A stretch of DNA of 38,869 bases. Origin: Sphingomonas sp. GTDB taxonomy: Bacteria > Pseudomonadota > Alphaproteobacteria > Sphingomonadales > Sphingomonadaceae. Each line of letters opens with the position of its first letter. Positions within the stretch are counted from its first letter, which is position 1. Made by a program: the position numbers and the translations under genes. The DNA lies in contig JAICXF010000012.1 of NCBI GenBank assembly GCA_025981625.1, positions 1 through 38,869 of the forward strand. Direction: 5' to 3'. Below are positions 17,088 through 24,622 of this stretch, one piece after another. Under the pieces are notes generated by a model, which was not told the DNA's origin, did no database searches, and was given only the letters and a program-made list of their open reading frames with translations.

Positions 17088-17359
17088 CCATCGTTCCTAG
17101 AAGCGATCAAGCCACCCAAGAAAACATATAACTCATATATGACCAAACCGATGAACGAAAACACATCGGCGCAGAAAATAAATATCTCTACGCCTTCAGC
17201 TCCCTCGATGAGCCAAACTGGCACCCATGGTGTGGCCTGCATCCAATGGACCAGATAGCCTAATAGCAGGGCAACTCCCAGGAGAAGCCCAAAGCCGACG
17301 GATCCAAAGAAGAGCTGCCAGCCGAAGTCGGCCATGTGCTTGACGCGCTTAGGCAACAT
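17084..17359 (-). CDS. IS passenger ORF: small two-helix membrane protein (91 aa)
   Basis: 91 residues with two long hydrophobic segments, LFFGSVGFGLLLGVALLLGYLVHWM (about 15-39) and VEIFIFCADVFSFIGLVIYELYVFLGGLIA (about 57-86), joined by a loop rich in Trp and Pro. Looks like a small inner-membrane protein; no family recognised. An internal ATG at codon 9 is an alternative start. Coupled by an ATGA overlap to the downstream 78-aa gene. The local base composition is more A/T-rich than the chromosome around the element, in keeping with transfer. Confidence 0.6.
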   Translation of the reverse strand: MLPKRVKHMADFGWQLFFGSVGFGLLLGVALLLGYLVHWMQATPWVPVWLIEGAEGVEIFIFCADVFSFIGLVIYELYVFLGGLIASRNDG

Positions 17360-17419
17360 ACACTTCCCCTCACCCGAGCGGGCGGGAAGCTACCTCAATT
17401 TTTTGGATTCACAAGGAAA

Positions 17420-17446
17420 GGCGGCGGTGCTATGAACACCGCCGCC
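17420..17446 (-). terminator. Strong hairpin, probable terminator for the 35-aa ORF
   Basis: A perfect 10-bp stem GGCGGCGGTG / CACCGCCGCC with a seven-base loop (CTATGAA). On the minus strand it starts 12 nt after the stop of the 35-aa ORF and is followed by CTTTCCTTG, a broken T-tract. It would separate the 35-aa ORF and the 217-aa gene from the two membrane/basic genes further on. Confidence 0.6.
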
Positions 17447-17457
17447 GGTTAGGACTC

Positions 17458-17565
17458 CTAGCTCGCTGAGGTCGCCGCCCTGGCCGGGGTTTGGCGGCCT
17501 CTGTCATTTAGCCCGTGCCGCCACCGCGAGCGTGTGACGGCTAGAGCGACCCTCCTGATGGTCAT
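17458..17565 (-). CDS. Putative 35-aa basic peptide inside the IS element
   Basis: ATG 17565 has a canonical AGGAGG with a six-base spacer. The product starts MTIRRVALAVTRSRWRHGL and is Arg/Ala-rich with no acidic residue except one Asp. The stop is followed after 12 nt by a strong hairpin. The RBS-ORF-terminator arrangement is what supports it; composition alone would not. It may be a leader or a very small DNA/RNA-binding protein. Lies about 100 nt downstream of the 217-aa passenger gene on the same strand. Confidence 0.4.
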   Translation of the reverse strand: MTIRRVALAVTRSRWRHGLNDRGRQTPARAATSAS

Positions 17566-17667
17566 CTTTCGCCTCCTTCCGCTGCTACAATAGCGAGCGG
17601 AATGGGAGCGGTCGGACGCTTAGGTGCGGAAAAGGTCGAAAACTAAGGTCGGAAACCAGTTTCCGAT

Positions 17668-18321
17668 CTACTTTTCTATTGCTTCCCAAAGACTTCTGGC
17701 CCGTTGCCGCACTTGGGTTTCGCCACCCTTGTGCCCATTGGCGGCCAACCAATCGTGCATTGCGTTTTCGACGTCGGCTTGGCGGTTTGGCAGCAATTCA
17801 CCCTCGTAAAGCTGGCGGGCCATTTCAATCAGCAGCGGCTCCCAATATTCGTTGCGCGGGCGTCCGCCACGATTAACCGGCTCACGTTCCGGCGCGGGAA
17901 CTGGAACTGTTGCGTGTCTCAGCCTTGGCCCCGCTGGCGTTTCTACGAGACGGTGGATGACTTCAGGATCGAAGCGAACGTCAAAACAGGAAAATTCCCT
18001 CGCACTGTAACCCTCGCCAATCGGGAAATCGAAGAGCCCGTTGTCCCAGAAATGGCTGTGCTCTGACGGAGAGTTGGAATCCCATGCCTCTTTCGGGACT
18101 AGAGCTTGATGGTGAGTTTGATCGGCGTGGTCATACTGCATGATCTTAAGGGTTCCAGCCCGAGCATACAGCATTCGATGGACGAGCATCCGGAGTAGGG
18201 TGCTGCGGATTACGTCATAGCTCCACTGCGGCCCCAGCAGTTTATAGACTTGGCGGGGCGTCAACCACTGCTCGAACTCATCCGCACTGATGGTCGTCGG
18301 GATCGCAACGGGCTCTGACAT
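17668..18321 (-). CDS. IS passenger ORF: 217-aa hypothetical protein
   Basis: The N-terminal half (LTPRQVYKLLGPQWSYDVIRSTLLRMLVHRMLYARAG) looks helical, possibly a winged-helix-like segment; the C-terminal 65 residues (GRPRNEYWEPLLIEMARQLYEGELLPNRQADVENAMHDWLAANG...) match in style a helical C-terminal module shared by many uncharacterised alphaproteobacterial mobile-element proteins (GRPxxxxW...QxxxxxAxxxWLAxxG). It may be a DNA-binding regulator or a defence/fitness cargo; no catalytic motif is seen. The ATG at 18321 lies only 31 nt inside the right terminus, so its promoter must include the terminal repeat or flanking DNA. Confidence 0.65.
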   Translation of the reverse strand: MSEPVAIPTTISADEFEQWLTPRQVYKLLGPQWSYDVIRSTLLRMLVHRMLYARAGTLKIMQYDHADQTHHQALVPKEAWDSNSPSEHSHFWDNGLFDFPIGEGYSAREFSCFDVRFDPEVIHRLVETPAGPRLRHATVPVPAPEREPVNRGGRPRNEYWEPLLIEMARQLYEGELLPNRQADVENAMHDWLAANGHKGGETQVRQRARSLWEAIEK

Positions 18322-18327
18322 ACCGCA

Positions 18328-18352
18328 TGGGTATGTATTCTACTACGTCGCC
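18328..18352. repeat. Right terminus of the IS1595-like element
   Basis: Reverse complement of this segment begins GGCGACGTAG and carries ACATACCCA at inner positions 17-25, the same offset as in the left terminus at 15740-15764. Outside it is the second AGACAAGT copy. The first 16 positions are poorly matched (6 of 16), so the repeat is imperfect. Confidence 0.6.
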
Positions 18353-18360
18353 AGACAAGT
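18353..18360. repeat. Right copy of the 8-bp target-site duplication (AGACAAGT)
   Basis: Identical to 15732-15739; see the element entry. The following bases restore a second TAGGAAT motif (18360-18366) next to the S24 repressor operator once the element is removed. Confidence 0.75.
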
Positions 18361-18421
18361 AGGAATTCGATTGGGAGGAACCGGTCAGCCGAGTCGCCTG
18401 AGACCGTAAGGAAAACAAGCC

Positions 18422-18598
18422 GTGAATCTATTGCGCGAAGTGGAGAAGTTTCTCCGCCGAAGTGAAACTGCGCCGACCCGATTTGGACGCGAAGTGGTTG
18501 GAGACCCACGATTCGTCTTCGATCTCCGGAACGGACGCGATCCGCGTCCGGCGACCGTCAAACGCGTTCTGGATTATCTCGAAGCAGCTGCGCAATGA
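18422..18598 (+). CDS. Small HTH-like conserved protein (58 aa)
   Basis: GTG start at 18422 with AAGGA about ten bases upstream. The product (start NLLREVEKFLRRSETAPTR) has a helical body with TRFGREVVGDPRFVFDLRNGRDPRPATVKRVLDYL, which I read as a minimal XRE-like helix-turn-helix: FGREVVGD is the first helix pair and PATVKRVLDYLE the last helix. Similar short proteins are common in sphingomonads, uncharacterised to my knowledge. The stop overlaps the next ATG (ATGA). Before the IS insertion this gene was divergent from the S24 repressor, suggesting a regulator pair. Confidence 0.7.
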   Translation: MNLLREVEKFLRRSETAPTRFGREVVGDPRFVFDLRNGRDPRPATVKRVLDYLEAAAQ

Positions 18599-18930
18599 AC
18601 CGGATCGCAATTTCCCCGGCCGCCGCCGCGGTTCTCCGGGCGCTGATCGGTCGCGCCGGCGTGTCGCGTAATAGGATTTTGCTTACCTGCGTGGAATCGG
18701 TCGACTGGCGGTCGCTGACGCTCAACGGCGAACGTCACCAACTTCAGTTGCGGGTCCCGGCACCCGAGGCAGCAGCCATCGTCGAGCGGATGTGCACCGG
18801 ATTGGATGAAGCCGAATTCTCCATTCCCGGCGTCATCGTCGCCGACATCGCGCTGGAGTGCGACCCGATCCGCGAGCTCGACGGCTCGATCAGTCTTGCA
18901 ATTGAGGCGCTGACGGTCACCGAAAATTAG
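18595..18930 (+). CDS. Conserved hypothetical protein (111 aa)
   Basis: Overlaps the 58-aa gene by 4 bp (ATGA), so it is translationally coupled. The product has an N-terminal helix segment (ISPAAAAVLRALIGRAGVSRNRILLTCVESVDWRSLTL) followed by a beta-rich half (HQLQLRVPAPEAAAIVERMCTGLDEAEFSIPGVIVADIALE). No TM or signal peptide; no family recognised with confidence. Stop overlaps that of the convergent gene at 18927 by 4 bp. Likely part of the same regulatory operon as the small HTH protein. Confidence 0.72.
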   Translation: MNRIAISPAAAAVLRALIGRAGVSRNRILLTCVESVDWRSLTLNGERHQLQLRVPAPEAAAIVERMCTGLDEAEFSIPGVIVADIALECDPIRELDGSISLAIEALTVTEN

Positions 18931-19445
18931 CGGAGCGACCGACGCAATTCGGCGAGTGCCTCAGACAATTGCTGCGATGCGTCGGGCACTTGTGACAGCC
19001 CCACTCCATCCCGCATGTGCCCGTCGATCCGCGACTTAAGCTGTCCCGGCGTCGGCATCTCCTTGCGGTCAAACAGACGGACCACCCTCGAATCAGGGCC
19101 AATCTCCGCCAGGATATCGTCGAGAACCAGCGGCTCTGGCTCGACCGGCTGGACAGGCGTGAAGCGGTCTGCATCGGTCAGCTGAAGTTCGTCGAGCTGG
19201 ACGGGCTCGATTTCATCGAGCGTGAACGACGGCAGACGGAATCCATTTTCAACTCGCTCGACCGTCGCCATCGCACGGCGGCATCCGAAGAATCCGATCG
19301 CCCCCGCTGCGGCGGCGTAGGCGAGCGCCGGCTCAAAAATGCCGCGGAGCACGAGAAAGGCGGCGTAAGCGACGGCACCGCCGAACAGCGCAGAGGCTCC
19401 TGGCCCGATTCCACTTTCGATGCGATCGATGAGGCGCGCGTCCAT
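18927..19445 (-). CDS. Hypothetical membrane protein with acidic C-terminal domain
   Basis: About 172 residues from ATG 19445 (MDARLIDRIESGIG); the frame also opens at a TTG ten codons upstream, less likely. Two hydrophobic helices (ALFGGAVAYAAFLVLRGIF and ALAYAAAAGAIGFFGC) lie within the first 60 residues. The rest is soluble and acidic (FTLDEIEPVQLDELQLTDADRF... LVLDDILAEIGPDSRVVRLFDRKEMPTPGQLKSRID), and the end is a short helix. Likely an inner-membrane protein with a cytoplasmic tail; function unknown. Confidence 0.65.
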   Translation of the reverse strand: MDARLIDRIESGIGPGASALFGGAVAYAAFLVLRGIFEPALAYAAAAGAIGFFGCRRAMATVERVENGFRLPSFTLDEIEPVQLDELQLTDADRFTPVQPVEPEPLVLDDILAEIGPDSRVVRLFDRKEMPTPGQLKSRIDGHMRDGVGLSQVPDASQQLSEALAELRRSLR

Positions 19446-19480
19446 GTCCCGGCAAATAGCCGGAATTGGTTGCAACTCCG

Positions 19481-20062
19481 TTAGGCGGGAAGCTCGTGCG
19501 GCTCCCGAATCTCCTCCACCTCCGGCTGCTGTTCAATGAGGTCGATGAGCGCGTTGGTGAAAGGCTCGACATCATCAGGGTTGCGGCTGGTGACGATATT
19601 GCCGTCAGTCACCGCTTTTTCGTCGACGACATTTCCGCCGGCGTTCCTGAGGTCGGTCCGGATCGACGGCCAACTGGTGACCGTGCGGCCGCGGACCAGA
19701 TCGGCTTCCACCAGCAACCACGGCCCGTGGCAGATTGCACCAATCGGCTTGGCTTGCTCGGCAAAGCCGCGGATGAGCGCGATCACGTTGCCATGAACTC
19801 GAAGCTGGTCGGGATTGCGCACTCCACCGGGCAGGATCAACGCATCGAAATCGTCCGCATTCACCTGATCGATGGTGAGATCGGGCCGGATCGTCTTACC
19901 CGGATCGTCGTGCACGGTGGCCTGGATGGGGTCCGTCCTGAGAGAGGCGAGCACCACCTCCGCGCCGCGCTGCTGCAAAATCTGGCGGGGACCGAACAGC
20001 TCCCATTCCTCGAAGCCGTCGGTGGCGACGATTAGCACTCGGGCGTTGGGAATTGACGGCAT
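19481..20062 (-). CDS. PfpI/DJ-1 family type 1 glutamine amidotransferase-like protein
   Basis: 193 residues with the DJ-1/PfpI fold. Key pieces: VLIVATDGFEEWEL with the conserved Glu, ALILPGGVRNPDQLR, and the nucleophile elbow AICHGPWLLVEA (Cys near residue 110, followed by His). Proteins of this class act as chaperone/deglycase or protease-like enzymes against glycation and stress; the exact activity of this one is unknown. The ATG at 20062 is preceded by AGGAGG with a good spacer. Divergent from the topoisomerase gene, 87 bp away. Confidence 0.9.
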   Translation of the reverse strand: MPSIPNARVLIVATDGFEEWELFGPRQILQQRGAEVVLASLRTDPIQATVHDDPGKTIRPDLTIDQVNADDFDALILPGGVRNPDQLRVHGNVIALIRGFAEQAKPIGAICHGPWLLVEADLVRGRTVTSWPSIRTDLRNAGGNVVDEKAVTDGNIVTSRNPDDVEPFTNALIDLIEQQPEVEEIREPHELPA

Positions 20063-20149
20063 GACGACCTCCTAAGGGCTGACAACAGGAACCCGCTCTC
20101 GCGCCGCTCGCTTATGCGCGGCGATGAGTCGAGGAAAGTAGAGTGCGGC

Positions 20150-21196
20150 GTGTTGAGACATAGCAGCGACGCGGAGCCGGGGATCACCCGCAAGCGCATG
20201 GGAAGCTACTGGGCCTATTTCGACGCGGAGGGGAACCGAATTACCGACCGCGCCGAGATCGACCGGCTAAATGCTATCGGTTTGCCGCCCGCTTATGAAC
20301 AGGCGTGGTTCTGCGCCGACCCGGACGGACATCTTCAGGCGACCGGCGTCGACGCGCGGGGACGCAAGCAATATCGCTACCATCCGCTATTCCGCGAGAA
20401 GCGGGAGAGCGCGAAATACGAAGGACTGCTCGAATTCGGAAAAGCCCTGCCGCGCCTCAGGCGGAAGGTCGAGCAGGATGTGAAGCGCCGCGATCTCACG
20501 CGCGAAACGGTGTTGGCGGCCGTCGTCCGGCTGCTCGACCGACGGCACATCCGCGTCGGCAATGAAGAATATGCCAAGGAAAACAAGAGCTACGGCGCGA
20601 CGACCCTGCGCAGGCGCCATCTCAAGCGCAAGGGCCACGACTTGACGATGCGCTTCACCGGCAAGCACGGCATCGTCCACGAGGTCAAGGTCACCGACAC
20701 GAACCTCAAGCGCATTTGCAGGCGCTGCCAGGAACTGCCGGGCCAGATGCTGTTCCAATATGTGAACGGGGACGGCGAACCGAAGCCGGTCACCTCCGGC
20801 GACGTGAACGACTACATCAAGCAGGCGACCGGCGGCGACTTCACGGCCAAGCATTTCCGGACCTGGAGCGCGAGCGTGATCGCGCTGGAACAACTACTGA
20901 AAAAGAAGGAGGACGCGCGCATCAGCGTCAAGACGGTGGTCGAGCCCGTTGCCGAGGCGCTTGGCAACACGCCGGCGATCAGCCGCAAGTCCTACGTCCA
21001 CCCGGCGCTCCTCGAAGCGGTGAAGGAGAATCCGCGCGATCCGCTCGACGGCATGGACCGGCCGAGGGGCACGACGCGACTGTCCAGCGCCGAGGTCGCG
21101 CTGCTCGAATTCCTGGCGCGTGGGGCAAAGCGCGGCAGCAGGCGCAAGCAAGCCAATGCCGCTGTCGTAGCCGAGGAGACGCGCACCGCCGCTTGA
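20150..21196 (+). CDS. DNA topoisomerase type IB (poxvirus/bacterial type)
   Basis: About 348 residues. Relaxes supercoils by forming a 3'-phosphotyrosyl link with one strand. The N-terminal domain contains GSYWAYFDAEGNRITD and PPAYEQAWFCADPDGHLQATGVDARGRKQYRYHPLFRE; the catalytic domain includes RVGNEEYAKENKSYGATTLRRRH (Arg), KHFRTWSASVIA, and SRKSYVHPALLE with the nucleophilic Tyr. All the key residues are present. The frame is open from ATG 20114, but GTG 20150 (or TTG 20153), 11 nt after GAGGAAAG, starts the family-typical LRHSSDAEPGI and is preferred. Followed 31 nt later by the MscS gene. Confidence 0.92.
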   Translation: MLRHSSDAEPGITRKRMGSYWAYFDAEGNRITDRAEIDRLNAIGLPPAYEQAWFCADPDGHLQATGVDARGRKQYRYHPLFREKRESAKYEGLLEFGKALPRLRRKVEQDVKRRDLTRETVLAAVVRLLDRRHIRVGNEEYAKENKSYGATTLRRRHLKRKGHDLTMRFTGKHGIVHEVKVTDTNLKRICRRCQELPGQMLFQYVNGDGEPKPVTSGDVNDYIKQATGGDFTAKHFRTWSASVIALEQLLKKKEDARISVKTVVEPVAEALGNTPAISRKSYVHPALLEAVKENPRDPLDGMDRPRGTTRLSSAEVALLEFLARGAKRGSRRKQANAAVVAEETRTAA

Positions 21197-21227
21197 TCGG
21201 GCGCTTCGGAGCGGCAATGACCGCCAA

Positions 21228-22361
21228 ATGGTCATTGGCGGAAACGCGACGCAAGCAATCAACACCGGCCGCGAGGGCCTGCAATCGCTCGCCGACTGGT
21301 TCAGCGCGAACTGGGACGAGCTTCCGATCGCCCTCGGCGTCGCCGCGGCGATCATCCTCGTCATGCTCGGGCTGCGGTGGATCGGCACATGGCTACTCAG
21401 GGGCGACCCCGAGTCCCGGCACTGGCGCGGCGTCATCGGCCGGGTGCTCCAGAAGACGTCGATCGTCTTCATGGTCGCGACCGCCCTCGACATCGTCGCC
21501 ACTTATGCCGCGGTGCCGCTGCGGATCGAGCGTCTGTTCGACATTTTCTTCACCGTCGCTTTCGCGCTCCAGGGGGCGATCTGGGCGCGCGAGCTGATCC
21601 TTGGAGTGATCAGCCGCAACGCCGGCGAAAATGCCGCCGAGACCGCCGTCGGCAATGCCATCGCGGTCATCAGGGTGCTGGTCAGCGTCGCGCTGTTCGC
21701 GATCGCGACCATCGTCATCCTCGACAATCTTGGGGTCAACGTCACCGCGCTGGTCGCCGGCCTCGGCATCGGCGGCATCGCCATCGGTCTCGCCGCGCAG
21801 GGCATCTTCTCCGACCTGTTCGCCGCGCTCTCGATCCTGTTCGACAAGCCGTTCAAGCGCGGCGACACGATCCAGTTCGACCAGACGACCGGAACCGTCG
21901 AGCGGATCGGGCTAAAAACAACGCGCGTGCGTTCGATGAACGGCGAACAGGTGGTGATGGCCAACACCAAACTGCTCGAGCGCGAGATCCACAATTTCGC
22001 GGGCGGGCGCTCGCGACGCTGCTCGCTGCCGTTCGGGCTCGTCTATAAGACCCCGCCGGACGATCTCGAAAAGGTCCATTCGCTGGCGAAGGCAGCGGTC
22101 GAGGCGCGCAAGGGGTGCAAGCTGGTGCGCTGCTCGATCCTCAGCTTCGGTCCATCGAGCATCGACTTCGAGCTGATTTTTGACGTCGGAAGCACCGACC
22201 AGAACAAGGTTGCCGGCGATCGCACCGCCGTTGCGCTGTCGGTCCTCCGCTCGTTCGCCGAGCACGGGCTGCAATTCGCCTATCCGACCCAGACGACCTT
22301 CACCGCCGCGCCCGACGGGACGATGGTTATGCCCTACGCGGTGCCCGGACGCGTTAGCTAG
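21228..22361 (+). CDS. Mechanosensitive ion channel, MscS family
   Basis: 377 residues. Four hydrophobic segments precede the pore helix: ALGVAAAIILVMLGLRWIG, KTSIVFMVATALDIVATYAA, LFDIFFTVAFALQGAIWARELILG and AIAVIRVLVSVALFAIATIVIL. TM3 reads VTALVAGLGIGGIAIGLAAQGIFSDLFAALSILFDKPFKRGD, the alternating Gly/Ala pore motif of MscS. A cytoplasmic beta domain follows (FDQTTGTVERIGLKTTRVRS). It opens on membrane tension to release solutes in hypo-osmotic shock. Longer than E. coli MscS by an extra N-terminal helix or two. Stop overlaps by 4 bp that of the convergent VOC gene. Secure. Confidence 0.93.
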   Translation: MVIGGNATQAINTGREGLQSLADWFSANWDELPIALGVAAAIILVMLGLRWIGTWLLRGDPESRHWRGVIGRVLQKTSIVFMVATALDIVATYAAVPLRIERLFDIFFTVAFALQGAIWARELILGVISRNAGENAAETAVGNAIAVIRVLVSVALFAIATIVILDNLGVNVTALVAGLGIGGIAIGLAAQGIFSDLFAALSILFDKPFKRGDTIQFDQTTGTVERIGLKTTRVRSMNGEQVVMANTKLLEREIHNFAGGRSRRCSLPFGLVYKTPPDDLEKVHSLAKAAVEARKGCKLVRCSILSFGPSSIDFELIFDVGSTDQNKVAGDRTAVALSVLRSFAEHGLQFAYPTQTTFTAAPDGTMVMPYAVPGRVS

Positions 22362-22855
22362 GCAGCGACGTCGACCCGCTCGCCGTCTTCGCGAATGCCG
22401 CGTTGTGCGAGCATGTTGCGCCAGTTCTCGACGGTAACGTTGCTCACATATTCCTGCTGCATCTCGGGTGTCAGCATCTCGAGCATCTGTGTGTTGTCGA
22501 TCCAGAATTCGATGACGCGGAACCACGGCCCGCGCTGGCAGACGGACGTGTGGCAGCCGTATCGCCGCCCGATCTCCTCCACCTCCTCGATCTCGAGGGG
22601 AGTGGCGACAGCGGCGTGAAAGGCACCGTGGCGCGAGGTCGGCTCGTAGCGCTCTTCGGCGGCGCGCTCGGTCGGATAGAATGCCATGTCCCTGGGATAG
22701 ACTTCGATCGACGATCCCTTGCCGTCGTCAGCGTGTGCGACCCAGCTGCCCCTGCCGGCGACCGGGAACGGAAGGGCTTTGCCGCGCCAGAGCTCGGCAA
22801 TCATGGCCGCAGTGCGCTTGGGATCATCGGCTGCGATGGAAATGTGGAAGAACAT
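22358..22855 (-). CDS. VOC/glyoxalase-like superfamily protein
   Basis: 165 residues from ATG 22855, chosen because AGGAGG stands just upstream; the open frame extends 13 codons further but lacks a ribosome site. MFFHISIAADDPKRTAAMIAELWRG is the beta-alpha start of a vicinal-oxygen-chelate fold; GSWVAHADDGKGSSIEVYP and HGAFHAAVATPLEIEEVEEIGRRYG follow as the second half, with FRVIEFWIDN near the end as a likely metal-binding Glu strand. Substrate unknown; possible dioxygenase-like or binding protein. Divergent from the MaoC gene. Confidence 0.65.
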   Translation of the reverse strand: MFFHISIAADDPKRTAAMIAELWRGKALPFPVAGRGSWVAHADDGKGSSIEVYPRDMAFYPTERAAEERYEPTSRHGAFHAAVATPLEIEEVEEIGRRYGCHTSVCQRGPWFRVIEFWIDNTQMLEMLTPEMQQEYVSNVTVENWRNMLAQRGIREDGERVDVAA

Positions 22856-22952
22856 ACAGGCCTCCTCACTTGCAAGCAGACTGGCATATCTCACTGCGCG
22901 GCGCTCGTCAGCCGCTTGCAGACGTATTCACATCCCTGCCAATAAGGCGGTC

Positions 22953-23408
22953 ATGCCAATCGCCAGCCTCGCCGAAATCCGCGCCCGTGTGGGACAGGAA
23001 ATCGGCGTTTCGGACTGGATCATCATCGACCAGGCGCGGATCGACTCGTTCGCGGACACGACCGAGGACCGGCAGTTCATCCATGTCGATCCCGCTGCCG
23101 CGGCTCGAACCCCGTTCGGCGGATCGATTGCTCATGGGTTCCTGACGCTGTCGCTCCTCTCGCGCATGGGCGCGGAAGCGATGTCGATTCCCCGGCAAGC
23201 GAAGATGGCGGTCAATTATGGTCTCGACCGGGTCCGCTTCATTGCTCCGGTGCGTTCGGGTGCCAGGGTTCGCGGCCGCTTCGTTCTTGACTCGGTCGAG
23301 GAGAAAGCGCCGGGGCAGCTGCTGATGCGGCACAGCGTCACGGTTGAGATCGAGGGCGAGCAGAAGCCCGCGCTGACCGCCGTGTGGCTCGGCCTGATAG
23401 TCACCTGA
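22953..23408 (+). CDS. MaoC-family dehydratase (R-specific enoyl-CoA hydratase type)
   Basis: 151 residues with a single hot-dog fold. The hydratase-2 motif [40 protein letters not shown] holds the catalytic Asp and His and the [14 protein letters not shown] helix. It would hydrate trans-2-enoyl-CoA to (R)-3-hydroxyacyl-CoA, a route that can feed PHA synthesis or fatty-acid breakdown; the link to PHA is inference from the phaZ/phaR genes later in the window. ATG 22953 follows AAGGCGG. The thiolase gene starts 11 nt after the stop, so the two form an operon. Confidence 0.9.
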   Translation: MPIASLAEIRARVGQEIGVSDWIIIDQARIDSFADTTEDRQFIHVDPAAAARTPFGGSIAHGFLTLSLLSRMGAEAMSIPRQAKMAVNYGLDRVRFIAPVRSGARVRGRFVLDSVEEKAPGQLLMRHSVTVEIEGEQKPALTAVWLGLIVT

Positions 23409-23419
23409 GGAGCATTAGA

Positions 23420-24595
23420 ATGCGCGATGCCGTGATTGTTTCGACCGCCCGCACGGGGATCGGCAGGGCTTATCGGGGGGCATTCAATGCGACGCCGTCG
23501 CCGACCCTGGCGGCGCACCCGATCCGCGCCGCGGTGGAGCGCGCGAAGGTCGATCCGGCGGAGATCGACGACGTGATCATGGGCGCGGCACTCCAGCAGG
23601 GCGTGCAGACCACCATTGGCCGGACGGGCGCGCTTCGGGCCGGGCTGCCCGTGACCGTCGCTGGAATGTCGATCGATCGCCAGTGCGCATCCGGCCTGAT
23701 GTCGATCGCCACGGCGGCCAAGCAGGTGATCGTCGACCGGATGGACATCGTCGTTGCGGGCGGGGTCGAGAGCATCAGCCTGGTTCAGACCGGCGAGATG
23801 CGCCTTGGGCCCGACCCCGAGCTGCTGTCGATGCACAACGGCGTGTACATGCCGATGATCGACACTGCCGAAGTGGTCGGCAAACGCTACGACATCAGCC
23901 GGGAGCGCTGCGACGAGTACGCGCTCCGCTCTCAGCAGCGCACCGCCGAGGCGCAGCGGACCGGCAAGTTCGACGACGAGATCATCGCCGTCACGGCGAG
24001 CATGGCCGTCAAGAACAAGGAGACCGGCGAAGTCTCGATGCGCGAGGTGACGCTCGACAAGGACGAGGGCAACCGACCGGAGACCACCCTCGAGGGTCTG
24101 TCAAAGCTCGAGCCGGTGCGCGGTCCCGACAAGCTGATCACCGCGGGCAATGCCAGCCAGCTCAGCGACGGCGCGTCGGCCTGTGTCGTGATGGAGGCAT
24201 CGATCGCGGAGAAGCGCGGCCTCCAGCCGCTTGGCCGCTACCTGGGCATGGCCGTCGCCGGCACCGAGCCCGATGAAATGGGCATTGGCCCGGTGTTTGC
24301 CGTGCCCAAGCTGCTCAAGCGCTTCGATCTGACCATCGACGATATTGGCCTGTGGGAGCTCAACGAGGCCTTTGCGGTCCAGGTCCTCTACTGCCAGGAC
24401 AAGCTCGGCATCCCCGACGAACTGCTCAACGTTGACGGCGGCGCGATCGCGATTGGGCACCCCTATGGGATGAGCGGGGCACGGCTGACCGGCCATGCGC
24501 TGATCGAAGGCAAGCGCCGCCGCGCGAAGTACGTCGTTGTGACGATGTGCGTCGGCGGCGGCATGGGCGCTGCGGGACTGTTCGAGGTGCTATAG
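23420..24595 (+). CDS. Acetyl-CoA acetyltransferase / thiolase II
   Basis: 391 residues. The nucleophilic Cys is in [17 protein letters not shown] (Cys 89), the His in [25 protein letters not shown], and the second Cys in [18 protein letters not shown], so all three thiolase catalytic elements are intact. It joins or cleaves acyl-CoA units (beta-oxidation or acetoacetyl-CoA formation). [23 protein letters not shown] is the usual loop. The ATG at 23420 has GAGGAG upstream; the open frame extends a further 12 codons inside the MaoC gene but is not used. Co-transcribed with maoC. Confidence 0.94.
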   Translation: MRDAVIVSTARTGIGRAYRGAFNATPSPTLAAHPIRAAVERAKVDPAEIDDVIMGAALQQGVQTTIGRTGALRAGLPVTVAGMSIDRQCASGLMSIATAAKQVIVDRMDIVVAGGVESISLVQTGEMRLGPDPELLSMHNGVYMPMIDTAEVVGKRYDISRERCDEYALRSQQRTAEAQRTGKFDDEIIAVTASMAVKNKETGEVSMREVTLDKDEGNRPETTLEGLSKLEPVRGPDKLITAGNASQLSDGASACVVMEASIAEKRGLQPLGRYLGMAVAGTEPDEMGIGPVFAVPKLLKRFDLTIDDIGLWELNEAFAVQVLYCQDKLGIPDELLNVDGGAIAIGHPYGMSGARLTGHALIEGKRRRAKYVVVTMCVGGGMGAAGLFEVL

Positions 24596-24622
24596 TGACG
24601 CTCTCGTGATGGAGCCCGACCC

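Larger units (their letters stand above)
15740..18352 (+). mobile_element. IS1595-family insertion element with passenger genes (2613 bp)
   Basis: Flanked by perfect 8-bp direct repeats AGACAAGT. The two termini, read inward from 15740 and from 18352, align without gaps: 15 of the first 25 positions match, starting G-x-C-G and finishing with nine identical bases ACATACCCA (15756-15764 and the complement of 18328-18336). Inside are the transposase and a coupled 50-aa ORF on the plus strand, then four minus-strand ORFs of 217, 35, 91 and 78 aa. IS1595-family elements are known to carry passenger genes. The passenger part is visibly richer in A/T than the flanks (for example around 17100-17170). 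It landed in the divergent regulatory region between the S24 repressor and a small-gene operon. The terminal repeats are weaker than usual, so exact ends rest mainly on the duplication. Confidence 0.75.
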
